Part shown: positions 18,875-27,181 of the stretch, in pieces
How positions within the stretch are numbered: the first letter of the stretch is position 1
Layout of the letters: each line of letters opens with the position of its first letter
Origin: Streptomyces flavofungini
GTDB lineage: Bacteria > Actinomycetota > Actinomycetes > Streptomycetales > Streptomycetaceae
Direction of reading: 5' to 3'
Assembly: GCF_014650815.1 (NCBI RefSeq)
Contig: NZ_BMVR01000024.1
Span: 21,129 to 85,128 of the forward strand
DNA length: 64,000 bases
Notes under the pieces: model-generated
Told to the model about the DNA's origin: nothing
What the model saw: the letters and a program-made list of their open reading frames with translations, nothing else
The model's database searches: none
Translations under genes and position numbers: made by a program

Positions 18875-19860
18875 CACGCGTCCTCCTTCCGGTCCGCGCG
18901 CAGCACGAGCAGCATCAGCGCGACGGTGACGACGAAGATGACCACGGAGATCGCGGAGGCGTAGCCGACGCGGCCGGTGAGGCCGGTGCCGGTGCGCTGG
19001 ACCAGCATGACGAGGGTGGTGTCCTCACCCGCGGGGCCGCCGGTCGGTCCCGCCATCAGATAGACCTCGGAGAACACCTTGAAGGCGGCCACGGAGGACA
19101 GGGCGGCGACCAGGACCATGGTGGAGCGGACGGCCGGGACGGTGACGGAGAGGAAGCGGCGCACCGGTCCGGCCCCGTCCACGGCGGCGGCCTCGTGCAG
19201 TTCGCGGGGCACGTTGGCGAGCGCCGCTAGATAAATGATCATGTAGTAGCCGAGGCCCTTCCAGACCGTGACGCCCATGGCGGAGAACAGCAGCAGCCAC
19301 TGGTCGCTGAGGAAGCCGACCTTCCCCGCTCCGACGGCCTCCAGGACGGCGTTCACCAGGCCGCGTTCGTCGAGCATCCACACCCAGATCAGGCCGACCA
19401 CGACGATGGAGGCGACCACCGGGGTGTAGAAGGCCGACCGGAAGAACGTGATGCCGGGGATCTGCTTCTGCACGAGCAGGGCGAGCAGCAGCGGAAGCAC
19501 GACGAGCGCGGGCACCACCACCAGGACGTACAGCGTGCTGTTGCGCAGGCCGATCCAGAACATGTCGTCGTGCAGCAGCTCGCGGAAGTTCGCGAGCCCG
19601 ACGTACTTGCCCTCGACCAACTGCCGTTTGTCCGTGAAGGAGTTGATGATGGTGCTGACGAACGGATAGAGGATGAAGACGCCGACGATCACGAGGCCGG
19701 GGGCGGCGAACAGCCAGGGGCTGGTGACGAGTTGGCGGCGGATGCGGCGGGCGGGGCGCCGCCCGGCGGCCGCCCGCGGGCCGGTCCCGGACTTCTGCGG
19801 CGCCGGGCCCTCGGCGGCCCGCCCCGCGGTGCGCGCCGCGGCTGCTGCTGGACTCTTCAT
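18874..19860 (-). CDS. Carbohydrate ABC transporter permease (MalF/UgpA type)
   Basis: A 328-residue integral membrane protein with a long basic, Ala/Pro-rich N-terminus followed by six helices. The EAA loop (ELHEAAAVDGAGPVRRFLSVTVPAV) lies near residue 220. This is the first permease of the CUT1 importer, 40 bp downstream of the binding-protein gene and coupled to the second permease. Start at ATG 19860 with AGGGA upstream. Confidence 0.9.
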   Translation of the reverse strand: MKSPAAAAARTAGRAAEGPAPQKSGTGPRAAAGRRPARRIRRQLVTSPWLFAAPGLVIVGVFILYPFVSTIINSFTDKRQLVEGKYVGLANFRELLHDDMFWIGLRNSTLYVLVVVPALVVLPLLLALLVQKQIPGITFFRSAFYTPVVASIVVVGLIWVWMLDERGLVNAVLEAVGAGKVGFLSDQWLLLFSAMGVTVWKGLGYYMIIYLAALANVPRELHEAAAVDGAGPVRRFLSVTVPAVRSTMVLVAALSSVAAFKVFSEVYLMAGPTGGPAGEDTTLVMLVQRTGTGLTGRVGYASAISVVIFVVTVALMLLVLRADRKEDA

Positions 19861-19900
19861 GGCGTACGTTCCCTGGTGATGGGGTGGCTCGGCACCGGAC

Positions 19901-21205
19901 TCAGCTCTGCTTCAGCAGCCGGTCACAGGCCTTGACAGCGTTGTCAAGCGCTTCCTTGGGGCTCTGCTTGCCCTGCAGCGCGCGGGCGACGGCGTTGCGC
20001 AGCTCGATCTTCATCTGCTCGCTGAACAGCACGGGCGTGTAGTTCACGGCCGTCTTCAGGGACTTGGCGGCGGCGATCCGCACCCGGGCCACGTCGGAGC
20101 CGTCCGCCTTGGTGAAGTACGGGTCGTCCAGGGAGCCCTTGGTGCTGGGGAAGATGGCGACCTTCTTGGCGAAGGACATCTGGCGCTGCGCGTCGGTGAC
20201 GAAGTGCGCGAAGGCGACGGCGGCGGGCGTCCGCTTGGTGCGGGTGTTCACCATCACGCCCATCACGTACATGTTGTCCTTGCCGGTGCTGCTGATCTGC
20301 GGCGTGATCCCGATGTTCTGGTAGAGCCGGGGCGCGTCCTTCTTGAACTTCTCCAGGTCCAGGGCGCTGCCCGGGTTCATGGCGACGGCCTCGGTGAGGA
20401 ACTTCTTGCCGGTCGACTCCGGCGTGGCCGTGAGCGCCTGCCCGTCCAGAGCCTTGACGTCGTACAACTTCTTGTACTTGGTGAGGAGTTCGACGCCCTT
20501 CTTGTCGTTGAAGGTGAAGCCGGTGCCCTCCTTGTTCATCAGGGGCACGCCGTAGCGGCCGAAGTCCTCGACCGTGGGCACGTTGGCGAGGGTGGCGACC
20601 TTGCCCTTGCTCTTGTCGGCCAGCTCCTCGGCGTCGGCGAACAGCTCGTCGTAGGTCTTCGGCGGCTTGTCCGCGTCCAGGCCCGCGTCCTTGAACAGGC
20701 GCTTGTTGTAGAACAGCGGCCCGGTGTTCAGGTACCAGGGGAAGGCGTACGTCCCCTCGAGGCCCGGCACCTGGTGGCTCTTCCAGGCGCCCGGCAGGTA
20801 CTCCTTCTCGTACTTGCCCGCCGACTTGTCCAGGTCCAGGGCGATACCGGCCTTCGCGAGCGGGGCCACCAGGTCGGGCGAGACGTTCACGACGTCGGGC
20901 AGGGTGCCACCGGCGGCGTCGGCGCTGATCTTGTCGGCGTAGCCCTCGCCGGGCTGGTCGACCCACTTCACCTTCGCGTCCGGGTACTTCTTCTCGAAGT
21001 CGTCGATCAGACCCTCGAAGTACGACTTGAAGTTGGCCTTCAGGTTCCAGGTCTGGAAGGTGATCTCGCCCTCGACCTTGCCGGAGGCGTCGGACGAGCC
21101 GCCCTCGTCACCGCCGCCGCACGCGCTCAGCGGCAGCATGACGGCGGCGAGCGCGGCGGCGGCGACCGCCCTGCGGGGGCTTCTGGATATCCGGGAATGA
21201 CGCAC
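19901..21205 (-). CDS. Extracellular sugar-binding lipoprotein (CUT1, SBP_bac_1 type)
   Basis: A 434-residue lipoprotein with basic N-terminus, hydrophobic core and lipobox LSACG near residue 29. It then has the family pattern of an N-terminal TFQTWN strand, a hinge, and the WYLNTGPLFYNKRLFKDAGLD segment typical of oligosaccharide-binding proteins. It would capture the oligosaccharide for the two permeases downstream. The GTG start at 21205 follows AAAGGAG at 9 nt. The promoter lies under the twin LacI-type operators about 210 bp upstream, giving a rather long leader. Confidence 0.9.
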   Translation of the reverse strand: MRHSRISRSPRRAVAAAALAAVMLPLSACGGGDEGGSSDASGKVEGEITFQTWNLKANFKSYFEGLIDDFEKKYPDAKVKWVDQPGEGYADKISADAAGGTLPDVVNVSPDLVAPLAKAGIALDLDKSAGKYEKEYLPGAWKSHQVPGLEGTYAFPWYLNTGPLFYNKRLFKDAGLDADKPPKTYDELFADAEELADKSKGKVATLANVPTVEDFGRYGVPLMNKEGTGFTFNDKKGVELLTKYKKLYDVKALDGQALTATPESTGKKFLTEAVAMNPGSALDLEKFKKDAPRLYQNIGITPQISSTGKDNMYVMGVMVNTRTKRTPAAVAFAHFVTDAQRQMSFAKKVAIFPSTKGSLDDPYFTKADGSDVARVRIAAAKSLKTAVNYTPVLFSEQMKIELRNAVARALQGKQSPKEALDNAVKACDRLLKQS

Positions 21206-21410
21206 GGTGAACGGCTCCTTTGCTCGGCCCGGCGTGGGCGGACACGACCTCGTCCCGCGGCGCCGGCCGCGGCGAATCGTGCCGAGGCAGACCCTGCATG
21301 GCGCGGAAGTAAAAAGTCAATGGATTGGTGCCGATTTGCTTCTTCGGATCCTGTTCGCGGGTACGAACTCCCTGTTCAGAGGCGTTTGTTGAATCCCTTG
21401 CCAGGAATAG

Positions 21411-21424
21411 CTAATGCGCTTTAG
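21411..21424. promoter_or_regulatory. LacI-family operator O1
   Basis: CTAATGCGCTTTAG is a 14-bp near-palindrome with a central GCGC, the form expected for LacI-family operators. Together with O2 it also creates a perfect 11-bp inverted repeat (CTAATGCGCTT/AAGCGCATTAG). It lies in the 338-bp gap between the divergent binding-protein operon and the LacI gene; nothing else is recognised in that gap except the two ribosome binding sites. Confidence 0.6.
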
Positions 21425-21434
21425 GCTGACCCGG

Positions 21435-21448
21435 CTCAAGCGCATTAG
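21435..21448. promoter_or_regulatory. LacI-family operator O2
   Basis: CTCAAGCGCATTAG is the second near-palindrome, centred 24 bp from O1 (about two helical turns), so two dimers could bind on nearly the same face. It is closer to the LacI gene and could mediate autoregulation. Confidence 0.55.
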
Positions 21449-21543
21449 TACGTACGAGGTCGAGCCGCCGTGCGTACCCGGCAAGACCTGCGCGTACCGC
21501 GGCCGGGACCCTGCGCGGCGCCGCAGGCGGAAAGGGGCAACGC

Positions 21544-22599
21544 GTGCAAGGCAAGCGGTCACCGGCACGCCGGCCGACCATGAAGGACATCGCACGGCGC
21601 GCCGGGGTCTCCGAGAGCGCCGTCTCCTTCGCGCTCAACGACCGTCCCGGAGTCTCCGACATCACCCGCGACCGGGTGCGCAGGGTCGCCGAGCAACTGG
21701 GCTGGCGCCCGAGCACCGCGGCGCGCGCCCTGTCGGGCGAGGGCGCGGCGACGGTCGGCCTGGTGGTGGCGCGGCCCGCGGCCACGCTCGGCGTCGACTC
21801 GTTCTTCCTGCAGTTGATCTCCGGCGTCCAGGAGGTCCTGGCCGAGCGCCAGCTCGGCCTGCTGTTCCAGGTCGTGGAGGACGTCGACGCGGAGTGCGCG
21901 GTGTACCGGCGGTGGTGGGCCGAGCACCGCGTCGACGGCGTCCTCGTCGTGGACCCGCGCACCGACGACCCCCGGCCGGGGCTGCTCTCGGAACTGGGCA
22001 TTCCGGCGGTCGTCACCGGCGGAGTGCCCGATCCCGAGAGCGGGCCGCCCCCGGGTCTTTCCACCGTCTGGGCCGACGACGCGGGCGCGATGGCGTCCGT
22101 CGTCGGCCATCTGCACACCCTCGGCCACCGCCGCGTCGTGCACATCGCCGGGCTGCCCGGCCTCGCGCACACCGAGCGCCGCATCCGCACCCTGCGGGCG
22201 GAGGCCGACCGCCGCGGCCTGACCGAGGTGCGGTCGGTGACCACGGACTACTCGGACTCCGAGGGTGCGGCGGTCACCCGCCGCGTCCTGAGCTCGGAGA
22301 CACCGCCGACGGCTCTCGTGTACGACAACGACGTGATGGCCGTCGCCGGGGTGGCCGCGGCGGCCTCCCTCGGCTTCGGCGTACCGGACGACGTGTCCGT
22401 GGTGGCCTGGGAGGACTCGGCGCTGTGCCGGATGGTGCACCCGTGGCTCACCGCCCTGTCCCGCGACACGGTGTCCTTCGGGCGGACGGCGGCACGGGAA
22501 CTCCTCGGGCTCCTGGACGACGGGCCTTCGGAGACGGTGCAGGTGCCGCTGCCCCGGCTGATCGAGCGGGAGAGCACGGGGGCGGTGCGGGACATGTGA
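21544..22599 (+). CDS. LacI family regulator of the mannoside locus
   Basis: A 351-residue regulator. The N-terminal helix-turn-helix and hinge helix are near residues 12-62 (TMKDIARRAGVSESAVSFAL, then RPSTAARALSGEG). A periplasmic-binding-like effector domain follows to the end, with the D-N-D-V-M-A and V-x-V-V-x-WEDSALCRM segments near the effector pocket. The GTG at 21544 follows AAAGGGG. It is divergent from the sugar-binding protein operon; with the two operators between them it very likely represses that operon until a manno-oligosaccharide is present. Confidence 0.9.
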   Translation: MQGKRSPARRPTMKDIARRAGVSESAVSFALNDRPGVSDITRDRVRRVAEQLGWRPSTAARALSGEGAATVGLVVARPAATLGVDSFFLQLISGVQEVLAERQLGLLFQVVEDVDAECAVYRRWWAEHRVDGVLVVDPRTDDPRPGLLSELGIPAVVTGGVPDPESGPPPGLSTVWADDAGAMASVVGHLHTLGHRRVVHIAGLPGLAHTERRIRTLRAEADRRGLTEVRSVTTDYSDSEGAAVTRRVLSSETPPTALVYDNDVMAVAGVAAAASLGFGVPDDVSVVAWEDSALCRMVHPWLTALSRDTVSFGRTAARELLGLLDDGPSETVQVPLPRLIERESTGAVRDM

Positions 22600-22673
22600 G
22601 GCTCACGGTGGCCGCCGTCGGCGGGGTTGTCGGTGGTGTCGGTGGTGTCGGTGGGGTCGGCCAGACTGGGGCC

Positions 22674-23612
22674 ATGGAGCAGCGTGAGACGGAGCGGATC
22701 GGTGCGGCGCTGGGGCGCCCCGTGCTCGGGGCCCGGCCCCTCGCGGGCGGGTTCTCCCACGAGACGGCGCTGCTCACGCTCGCCGACGGCCCCGTGGTGG
22801 CCCGGCTCGGCGGGCCCGCCCCCGCCGTGGAGGCCGCGGTCATGGCGGCGGCCCGCCCGCAGGTCCCGGTGCCCGAGGTGCTGTTCGTGCTGCCCGCCGT
22901 GGTGGAGCCGGACGAGGCCCGCGCCGCGATGGTCCTGGAGTACGTACCGGGCACACCGCTCAGTCACGTCCTCGGCGGCGGCGGGGTCGACCGGAACTCC
23001 CTCATCGCACTCGGCACCGAGGTCGGCCGTGTCGCCGCCCGCGTCGGGACCGTGACGTTCGACAGGACCGGCTTCTTCACGGACGGCCGGCTCGCCGTCG
23101 GACAGGACGAGCAGCCGTGGTCCCGGCAGTTGCCGGAGGTCGCCGAGGCGTGCGTGGCCGCCGCGCCCGCGGGCCGGCTCGACCCGGCCGTGCGGCGGGC
23201 CTGGGTGAAGCTGTGCGAGACCCACGCGCCCGCCCTGGAGCGCGTGGACCACCTGGCGTGCCTCGTGCACGCCGACTTCAACCCCAAGAACATCCTGGTG
23301 TCCCGCGCGGGTCCCGGCTGGCGCGTCGACGCCGTCCTGGACTGGGAGTTCGCCTACTCCGGCTGTCCGTACGGGGACGCGGCGAACATGCTGCGCTTCG
23401 GGGACGCCTACCCCGACGGGTTCCTCGACGGCTTCCGCGAAGGGTTTCGTACGGGAGAGCGCGTCCATCCCCTCGACGCGGACTGGGAGTACCTGGGCCG
23501 GGTCCTCGACCTGTTCGCCCTCAGCGACCTGGTGACACGGCCGGAGGGGCACGAGGTCGCGGACGCGGCGGCCGAGGTGGTCCGGCGGTGGGTGGTGCGG
23601 CCGTTCACGTGA
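22674..23612 (+). CDS. Phosphotransferase, aminoglycoside/choline kinase (APH) family
   Basis: A 312-residue APH-fold kinase. VVARLGG is near the nucleotide loop, the YVPGTPLSHVLG linker joins the lobes, the Brenner motif is HADFNPKNILV near residue 200, and the metal-binding Asp is in AVLDWEFAYSG near 222. Family members phosphorylate small hydroxyl compounds (aminoglycosides, homoserine, choline, sugars); no substrate is readable here. It follows the LacI gene by 74 bp on the same strand, so cotranscription is possible but not evident. ATG 22674 has a short G-rich Shine-Dalgarno. Confidence 0.85.
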   Translation: MEQRETERIGAALGRPVLGARPLAGGFSHETALLTLADGPVVARLGGPAPAVEAAVMAAARPQVPVPEVLFVLPAVVEPDEARAAMVLEYVPGTPLSHVLGGGGVDRNSLIALGTEVGRVAARVGTVTFDRTGFFTDGRLAVGQDEQPWSRQLPEVAEACVAAAPAGRLDPAVRRAWVKLCETHAPALERVDHLACLVHADFNPKNILVSRAGPGWRVDAVLDWEFAYSGCPYGDAANMLRFGDAYPDGFLDGFREGFRTGERVHPLDADWEYLGRVLDLFALSDLVTRPEGHEVADAAAEVVRRWVVRPFT

Positions 23613-23684
23613 GGGCCCGGTTCAGGTGCGGGGCCCGGTTCCAGGCGAGGGCCCGGTTCCAGGCGAGGGCCCGATTTCTGGACG
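23613..23684. repeat. 18-bp tandem repeat, four copies
   Basis: Units start at 23613, 23631, 23649 and 23667. The second and third are identical (GGGCCCGGTTCCAGGCGA) and the outer two are diverged. The array fills the 89-bp gap between two convergent genes. Each unit begins with the palindrome GGGCCC. Confidence 0.85.
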
Positions 23685-23701
23685 GGCGCGGGCGGCCTGG
23701 C

Positions 23702-24430
23702 TCATGTCGCGGGCCTGCGCGCGAGGAACACGAACTCCCGGCCCGGCCGGTCGGGTGCGTCCCGTACGTCCACCACCACGTAGCCCTCGGCGACCAGGTC
23801 CGCCTCGACCTCCTCCCGCTCGCGGAACCGCAGCGTCGAGTCCGCCGTCAGGACCTGCCCGTCGGCGAGCACACAGCTCCCCCGGAACGTCACGAGCGGC
23901 CCGTCGACCTCGATCAGGTCGAACCAGCTCTCGACCGCGCCGACGCCGGGCACGTCCGTCACGCTGTACGAGGCCTCGCGGTGCCACTCCGCCCAGGCGC
24001 GCCGCGCCGGAACGCGGGTCTCGAACACGAGGTGCCCGCCCGGACGCAGCGCCGCGCGGGCTCCCTTCAGGGTCGCCCGCCACTCCCCCGGATCGGCGAT
24101 CGCCTGGGCGACGTTCGCCGTCATCGTCGCGAGGTCGGCCCGCAGCGGCGGCAGCGCCGTCGCGTCGCCGTGGATCCACCGCACCCGCTCGCCGCCCGCC
24201 TTGGCCCTGGCCACGTCGAGGGAGGCCCCGGCCGGATCGACGCCGACGACGTCGATGCCCCGCTCGGCGAGGAGCAGCGCGAACACGCCGGTGCCGCAGC
24301 CGATGTCCAGGACCTGCCGCGCCCCGAACTCCGCCGCGAGGCGCAGGTACGGGCCGAGGTCGCCGCGGTCGGGGTCGAGCGGGTCGTAGAGCGCGGCCAG
24401 GCGGGGGTCCTGGAAGTGGTCGGCTGTCAT
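23702..24430 (-). CDS. Class I SAM-dependent methyltransferase
   Basis: A 242-residue Rossmann-fold methyltransferase with motif I VLDIGCGTGVF near residues 40-50, the acidic end of beta-2 (VVGVDPAG), IHGDATALP (motif II) and LRPGGHLVFETR (motif III region). Upstream of motif I is the short YDPLDPDRGDLGPY helix found in ubiquinone/mycolate-like methyltransferases. The substrate is unknown. It is convergent with the APH-like gene and separated from it by the 18-bp repeat. Start at ATG 24430. Confidence 0.85.
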   Translation of the reverse strand: MTADHFQDPRLAALYDPLDPDRGDLGPYLRLAAEFGARQVLDIGCGTGVFALLLAERGIDVVGVDPAGASLDVARAKAGGERVRWIHGDATALPPLRADLATMTANVAQAIADPGEWRATLKGARAALRPGGHLVFETRVPARRAWAEWHREASYSVTDVPGVGAVESWFDLIEVDGPLVTFRGSCVLADGQVLTADSTLRFREREEVEADLVAEGYVVVDVRDAPDRPGREFVFLARRPAT

Positions 24431-24520
24431 GCGGGAGAAGGTATCCGGGGGTGACGGGCGCGGCCGAAGGGTTTTCCGGCGGCTCCCGTCCGGGGTAGGT
24501 CGCCCGCCGGCGATCCCGGT

Positions 24521-25153
24521 TCAGGGGCGCGGCTCCGTGGCGGGCCCGTCATGGCCGGGCGCAGCCGCTTCGAGAACTGCTGGTACGGGGACTTCCGGTA
24601 CGGGAGCGTCCTGCTCGGGAGCGGCCGGTACGGGAACTCCCGGCTCGGGAACTCCCGGTACGAGCAGCCACGCCCGCCGCAGCCCAGGCACGCACACCGC
24701 CACCAGCACCGCCGCCCCAGCGCACACCGCGCCGTTGACCACCGCCGCGCCCGCCGGGCTGAACCACCGTGCCACCACGGCGACTTCCGCGTCGCCGACC
24801 ACATCGCCCGTGGTGCCCTGGGTGGTGATGACGCCGACGACACGCCCGCGCAGCCGGTCGGGGGTGCTGTGCTGGACGAGGGCGTACTCCAGGATCTCGT
24901 AGACCGTGCCCGCCGCGCCGCCGATCGCGAGCATCACGACGGCGACTGCCACCTGGCCGCTGAGCCCGAACCCGATGGTCGCGAGGCCGCCGGTGAACGC
25001 GGCGGCAAGGAGCAGGCAGCCCGGGCGGGCAGCCCGTGTGCCCCAGCCGCTTGTCGCCGAGACGAGGACCGCGCACGCAACAAGGCGAGCCTTACCCAAT
25101 GATGGATTCGCGTCCGGAGTCAAGTCGGGCCGTGGGCACCCGAATCGACACAA
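24521..25153 (-). pseudogene. 5'-truncated MFS exporter (EntS-like), remnant
   Basis: About 210 codons remain open, but only the second half of a 12-helix MFS exporter is recognisable: helices around AARPGCLLLAAAFTGGL, VAVVMLAIGGAAGTVYEILE, the VQHSTPDRLRGRVVG loop and GAAVVNGAVCAGAAVLVAV. The STPDRLRGRV/W-x-SPAGAAVVNG pattern is that of EntS-like siderophore exporters, which are normally about 420 residues. The first half is absent and no start codon with a ribosome binding site precedes the fragment. The C-terminus runs into a Pro/Val repeat tail. An iron-box-like sequence lies inside the 5' end, as if a deletion fused the old promoter to the middle of the gene. Probably non-functional. Confidence 0.65.
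25081..25099. promoter_or_regulatory. Degenerate iron box (DmdR1/IdeR type)
   Basis: CAAGGCGAGCCTTACCCAA matches the IdeR/DmdR consensus (TWAGGTWAGSCTWACCTWA) at about 15 of 19 positions by eye. It now lies inside the 5' end of the MFS remnant, consistent with the former promoter of that exporter. Confidence 0.4.
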
Positions 25154-25213
25154 ACGGCACCCCTGAATCGCCGCGCAAGGCGCCCCCGAATCACCGCGGA
25201 GGCCATCCCGGGG

Positions 25214-26011
25214 TCACCCCTGAGCGCTCCCCCGGGCAGCCATGGAAGCTCCGGTTCCGGTGCCGACCCCGGCAGCCCGCGCCCGCGCGTACGCACCCGG
25301 CGTACGCCCGAAGTGCTTGCGGAACGCGAGGATGTAGCCGTTCGTGCTGACGAAGCCCACCCGCGCCGCGACCGTGCCCACCTGCTGCCCCTGCGCGAGG
25401 AGCGTCAGCGACTGGTTGAGGCGCAGCCTGGTGCGCCACTCGGAGAAGGCGAGGCCCGTCTCCGTGCGGAAGGCGCGGCGCAGGCTCGTCGAGCTGGTGA
25501 ACAGCCGCTCCGCCCACTCCGACGCGGTCCGCGGGTCGTCGGGCCGCCGCAGCAGCGCCCCGGCCACCGCCCGGGCGGCCTGGCTCATGGGCTGCGGCAG
25601 CGGCAGGCAGTCCGCCTGGCCGTCCGTCAGGGCGGCGAACAGCGCGTCGTCGTCCGGTGCGCCCCCGGGGCCGCCGGAGTCCCGCATGCGCCCGAGGAGC
25701 AGGCGCTGCTGTGCCGCGCTGACGTTCACGAGCGTCGCGCCCCGGTACGGAAGCGGGTGCCGTGCGGGGTCGAACGTCTCGCTGAGCACCAGCACGCCGG
25801 GGTCGAAGCGGGCGCTGTGCGGCAGGCCGGCGGGCAGCCACAGGGCGACGGACGGGGACAGTTCGTAGTCGACGCCGAGGGCCGTGACAACGATGCGCCC
25901 CAGCGGCACGTAGCGGAACTGGTGGGTGTCGCGGACGTGCGTCGGGTGGCCCTGCGGCGTGACGAAGTCGTCGTCCGGCCACACCGTTTCGTACCGCGCG
26001 TTCACCCTCAC
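25214..26011 (-). CDS. AraC family regulator, probably iron/siderophore-linked
   Basis: A 265-residue AraC-type regulator. An N-terminal cupin-like domain (about 20-130, with PLGRIVVTALGVDYELSP and the metal-site-like LPAGLPHSARF) precedes the C-terminal double helix-turn-helix (about 165-255). The second of these ends in VGFVSTNGYILAFRKHFGRTPGAYAR. The GTG at 26011 has GGGAG upstream. A strong iron box at 26089-26107 lies about 80 bp upstream, so transcription is probably repressed by iron. Beside a truncated EntS-like exporter, it looks like the surviving regulator of a siderophore locus. The effector is unknown. Confidence 0.82.
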   Translation of the reverse strand: MRVNARYETVWPDDDFVTPQGHPTHVRDTHQFRYVPLGRIVVTALGVDYELSPSVALWLPAGLPHSARFDPGVLVLSETFDPARHPLPYRGATLVNVSAAQQRLLLGRMRDSGGPGGAPDDDALFAALTDGQADCLPLPQPMSQAARAVAGALLRRPDDPRTASEWAERLFTSSTSLRRAFRTETGLAFSEWRTRLRLNQSLTLLAQGQQVGTVAARVGFVSTNGYILAFRKHFGRTPGAYARARAAGVGTGTGASMAARGSAQG

Positions 26012-26088
26012 CGATTCTCCCTGCCCTCGGGGCCCGTGGACTGGCCCCTGAGTGTGAGCTGTGCGCCTCCGGCTTGGATCGCCGAAAG

Positions 26089-26107
26089 CAAGGTAAGGGT
26101 AACCTAA
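26089..26107. promoter_or_regulatory. Iron box (DmdR1/IdeR operator)
   Basis: CAAGGTAAGGGTAACCTAA fits the actinobacterial iron-box consensus TWAGGTWAGSCTWACCTWA at about 17 of 19 positions. It lies between the divergent AraC gene (start 26011, minus) and the plus-strand remnant starting near 26141, so it could have controlled both. Confidence 0.7.
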
Positions 26108-26140
26108 CTTCTTGTGCGACCTGTGAGGAGCACACCCCCC

Positions 26141-26496
26141 ATGCCCCCTACGTCCCCGCCGGTGACACCACCGTGGCCACTGGCCGGAGGGCGTCGCGCG
26201 GGGCCCCGCCGCACCCGGGCCTCCCTCATCGCGACGCTCGCCATGGCCGCCCTCGTGGCCACCGTGCACCCTGCTCCTGGTCGAGCAGGTCACCGCGGCC
26301 GACCCGGACGACGCCGACGCTCCCCTCGACCACCTGCGCCTGAAGTGCGCGTTCGGCTCCGGCGTGCGGGACGTGGCCGGGCTGACCGCCCTGGTGGAGC
26401 GGGCCGGGCTCACCGTGGGGGCCCGCCACGACCTCGGCCGGGACCATCGGCTCCGGGTCCGGACGGCGCCCGACCGCACCGGGCGGACATGCGGCG
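26141..26496 (+). pseudogene. Chimeric remnant downstream of the iron box
   Basis: From ATG 26141 (GAGGAG upstream) the frame encodes a Pro/Arg-rich start and one hydrophobic segment (ASLIATLAMAALVATV) resembling the N-terminus of a membrane transport protein. It then loses sense near 26268. In another frame, from about 26268, the reading TLLLVEQVTAADPDDADAPL and VRDVAGLTALVERAGLTVGA resembles the C-terminal end of an O-methyltransferase-like protein; that frame continues to a stop at 26534, inside the convergent phosphatase gene. The join looks like a deletion scar between two former genes. No intact coding region is supported in the 485 bp between the AraC and phosphatase genes. Confidence 0.4.
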
Positions 26497-27129
26497 TCAG
26501 CGCGCGGCGAGGTGGCGGGTGTCCCCGACGCTGACGACCTGCCGGTTGTGGAAGAAGTCGTCCTCGCGCAGGACCGTGATGCTGCCGGACGGCGCCCGGA
26601 AGCTGACGGAGCCGAGGGACCCGTAGGGCATCTTGATCCAGGCCGCCACGACGAAGGTCAGGGCGAAGCCGTGCGTGACGACGATCTGGTGCGCGCGCGG
26701 GCGCCGCAGGAGTTCGTCCATGGCGTCGTAGACGCGGCGCGCGCACGCGCCCCTGGTCTCGGCGCCCGGTACGCCCTCGTGGTGCCCCATCCGGTCCCCG
26801 TCGGCCGGGGGCGGCACGAACCGCCGGTCCAGCCACTCCTGCGGTCCGCCCTCCGCCTCGCCGTACGACTTCTCCCGCAGCCTGCGGTCCAGGACCGGCC
26901 GTACGCCCAGCAGTTCACCCACCGCGTCGGCCGTCCGCGCGGCGCGGCGCAGGTCCGAGGAGATCAGCTCGACGTCGGCGCCGTCGGGGATGTCGGCGCG
27001 CAGCGCCCGCGCGATGGCGTCCGCCGCGTGCCGCCCGGCGGGCGTGAGGTCGGAGTCGTGCCAGCCGCCGACCACCTTCTCGACGTGGTGCGTCGCCTCG
27101 GGGTGGGCGATGACGTGGATGGTGCGCAT
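26497..27129 (-). CDS. Histidine phosphatase family protein (variant RHG motif)
   Basis: A 210-residue protein of the phosphoglycerate-mutase-like superfamily. The usual R-H-G-E motif is replaced by A-H-P-E (IHVIAHPEATHH; His9), keeping the phospho-accepting His but not the preceding Arg. The second catalytic His is His153 (IVVTHGFALTF). S-S-D-L-R-R-A-A-R-T-A supplies the usual phosphate-binding Arg pair. I recall actinobacterial proteins sharing the HPEATHH variant. Substrate unknown. ATG 27129 has AAGG upstream; a longer start at 27207 has no ribosome binding site. Confidence 0.85.
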   Translation of the reverse strand: MRTIHVIAHPEATHHVEKVVGGWHDSDLTPAGRHAADAIARALRADIPDGADVELISSDLRRAARTADAVGELLGVRPVLDRRLREKSYGEAEGGPQEWLDRRFVPPPADGDRMGHHEGVPGAETRGACARRVYDAMDELLRRPRAHQIVVTHGFALTFVVAAWIKMPYGSLGSVSFRAPSGSITVLREDDFFHNRQVVSVGDTRHLAAR

Positions 27130-27181
27130 CGGGGCGTGCCTTTCTCGTCCGTACGGAGGGGTGCGCGGGTCTTCGCCGTGC

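Noticed and set aside
13448..18964. A 1838-codon plus-strand open frame opposite the mannoside locus
   Set aside because: It runs antisense to GH38, the GH5-like gene and the permeases. It is a stop-free shadow produced by high G+C third positions, with biased Arg/Gly/Val composition and no domain.
22631..22653. Short GGTGGTGTC repeats before the APH-like gene
   Set aside because: Only about two and a half 9-bp copies in ordinary G-rich intergenic DNA; no reason to think they are functional.
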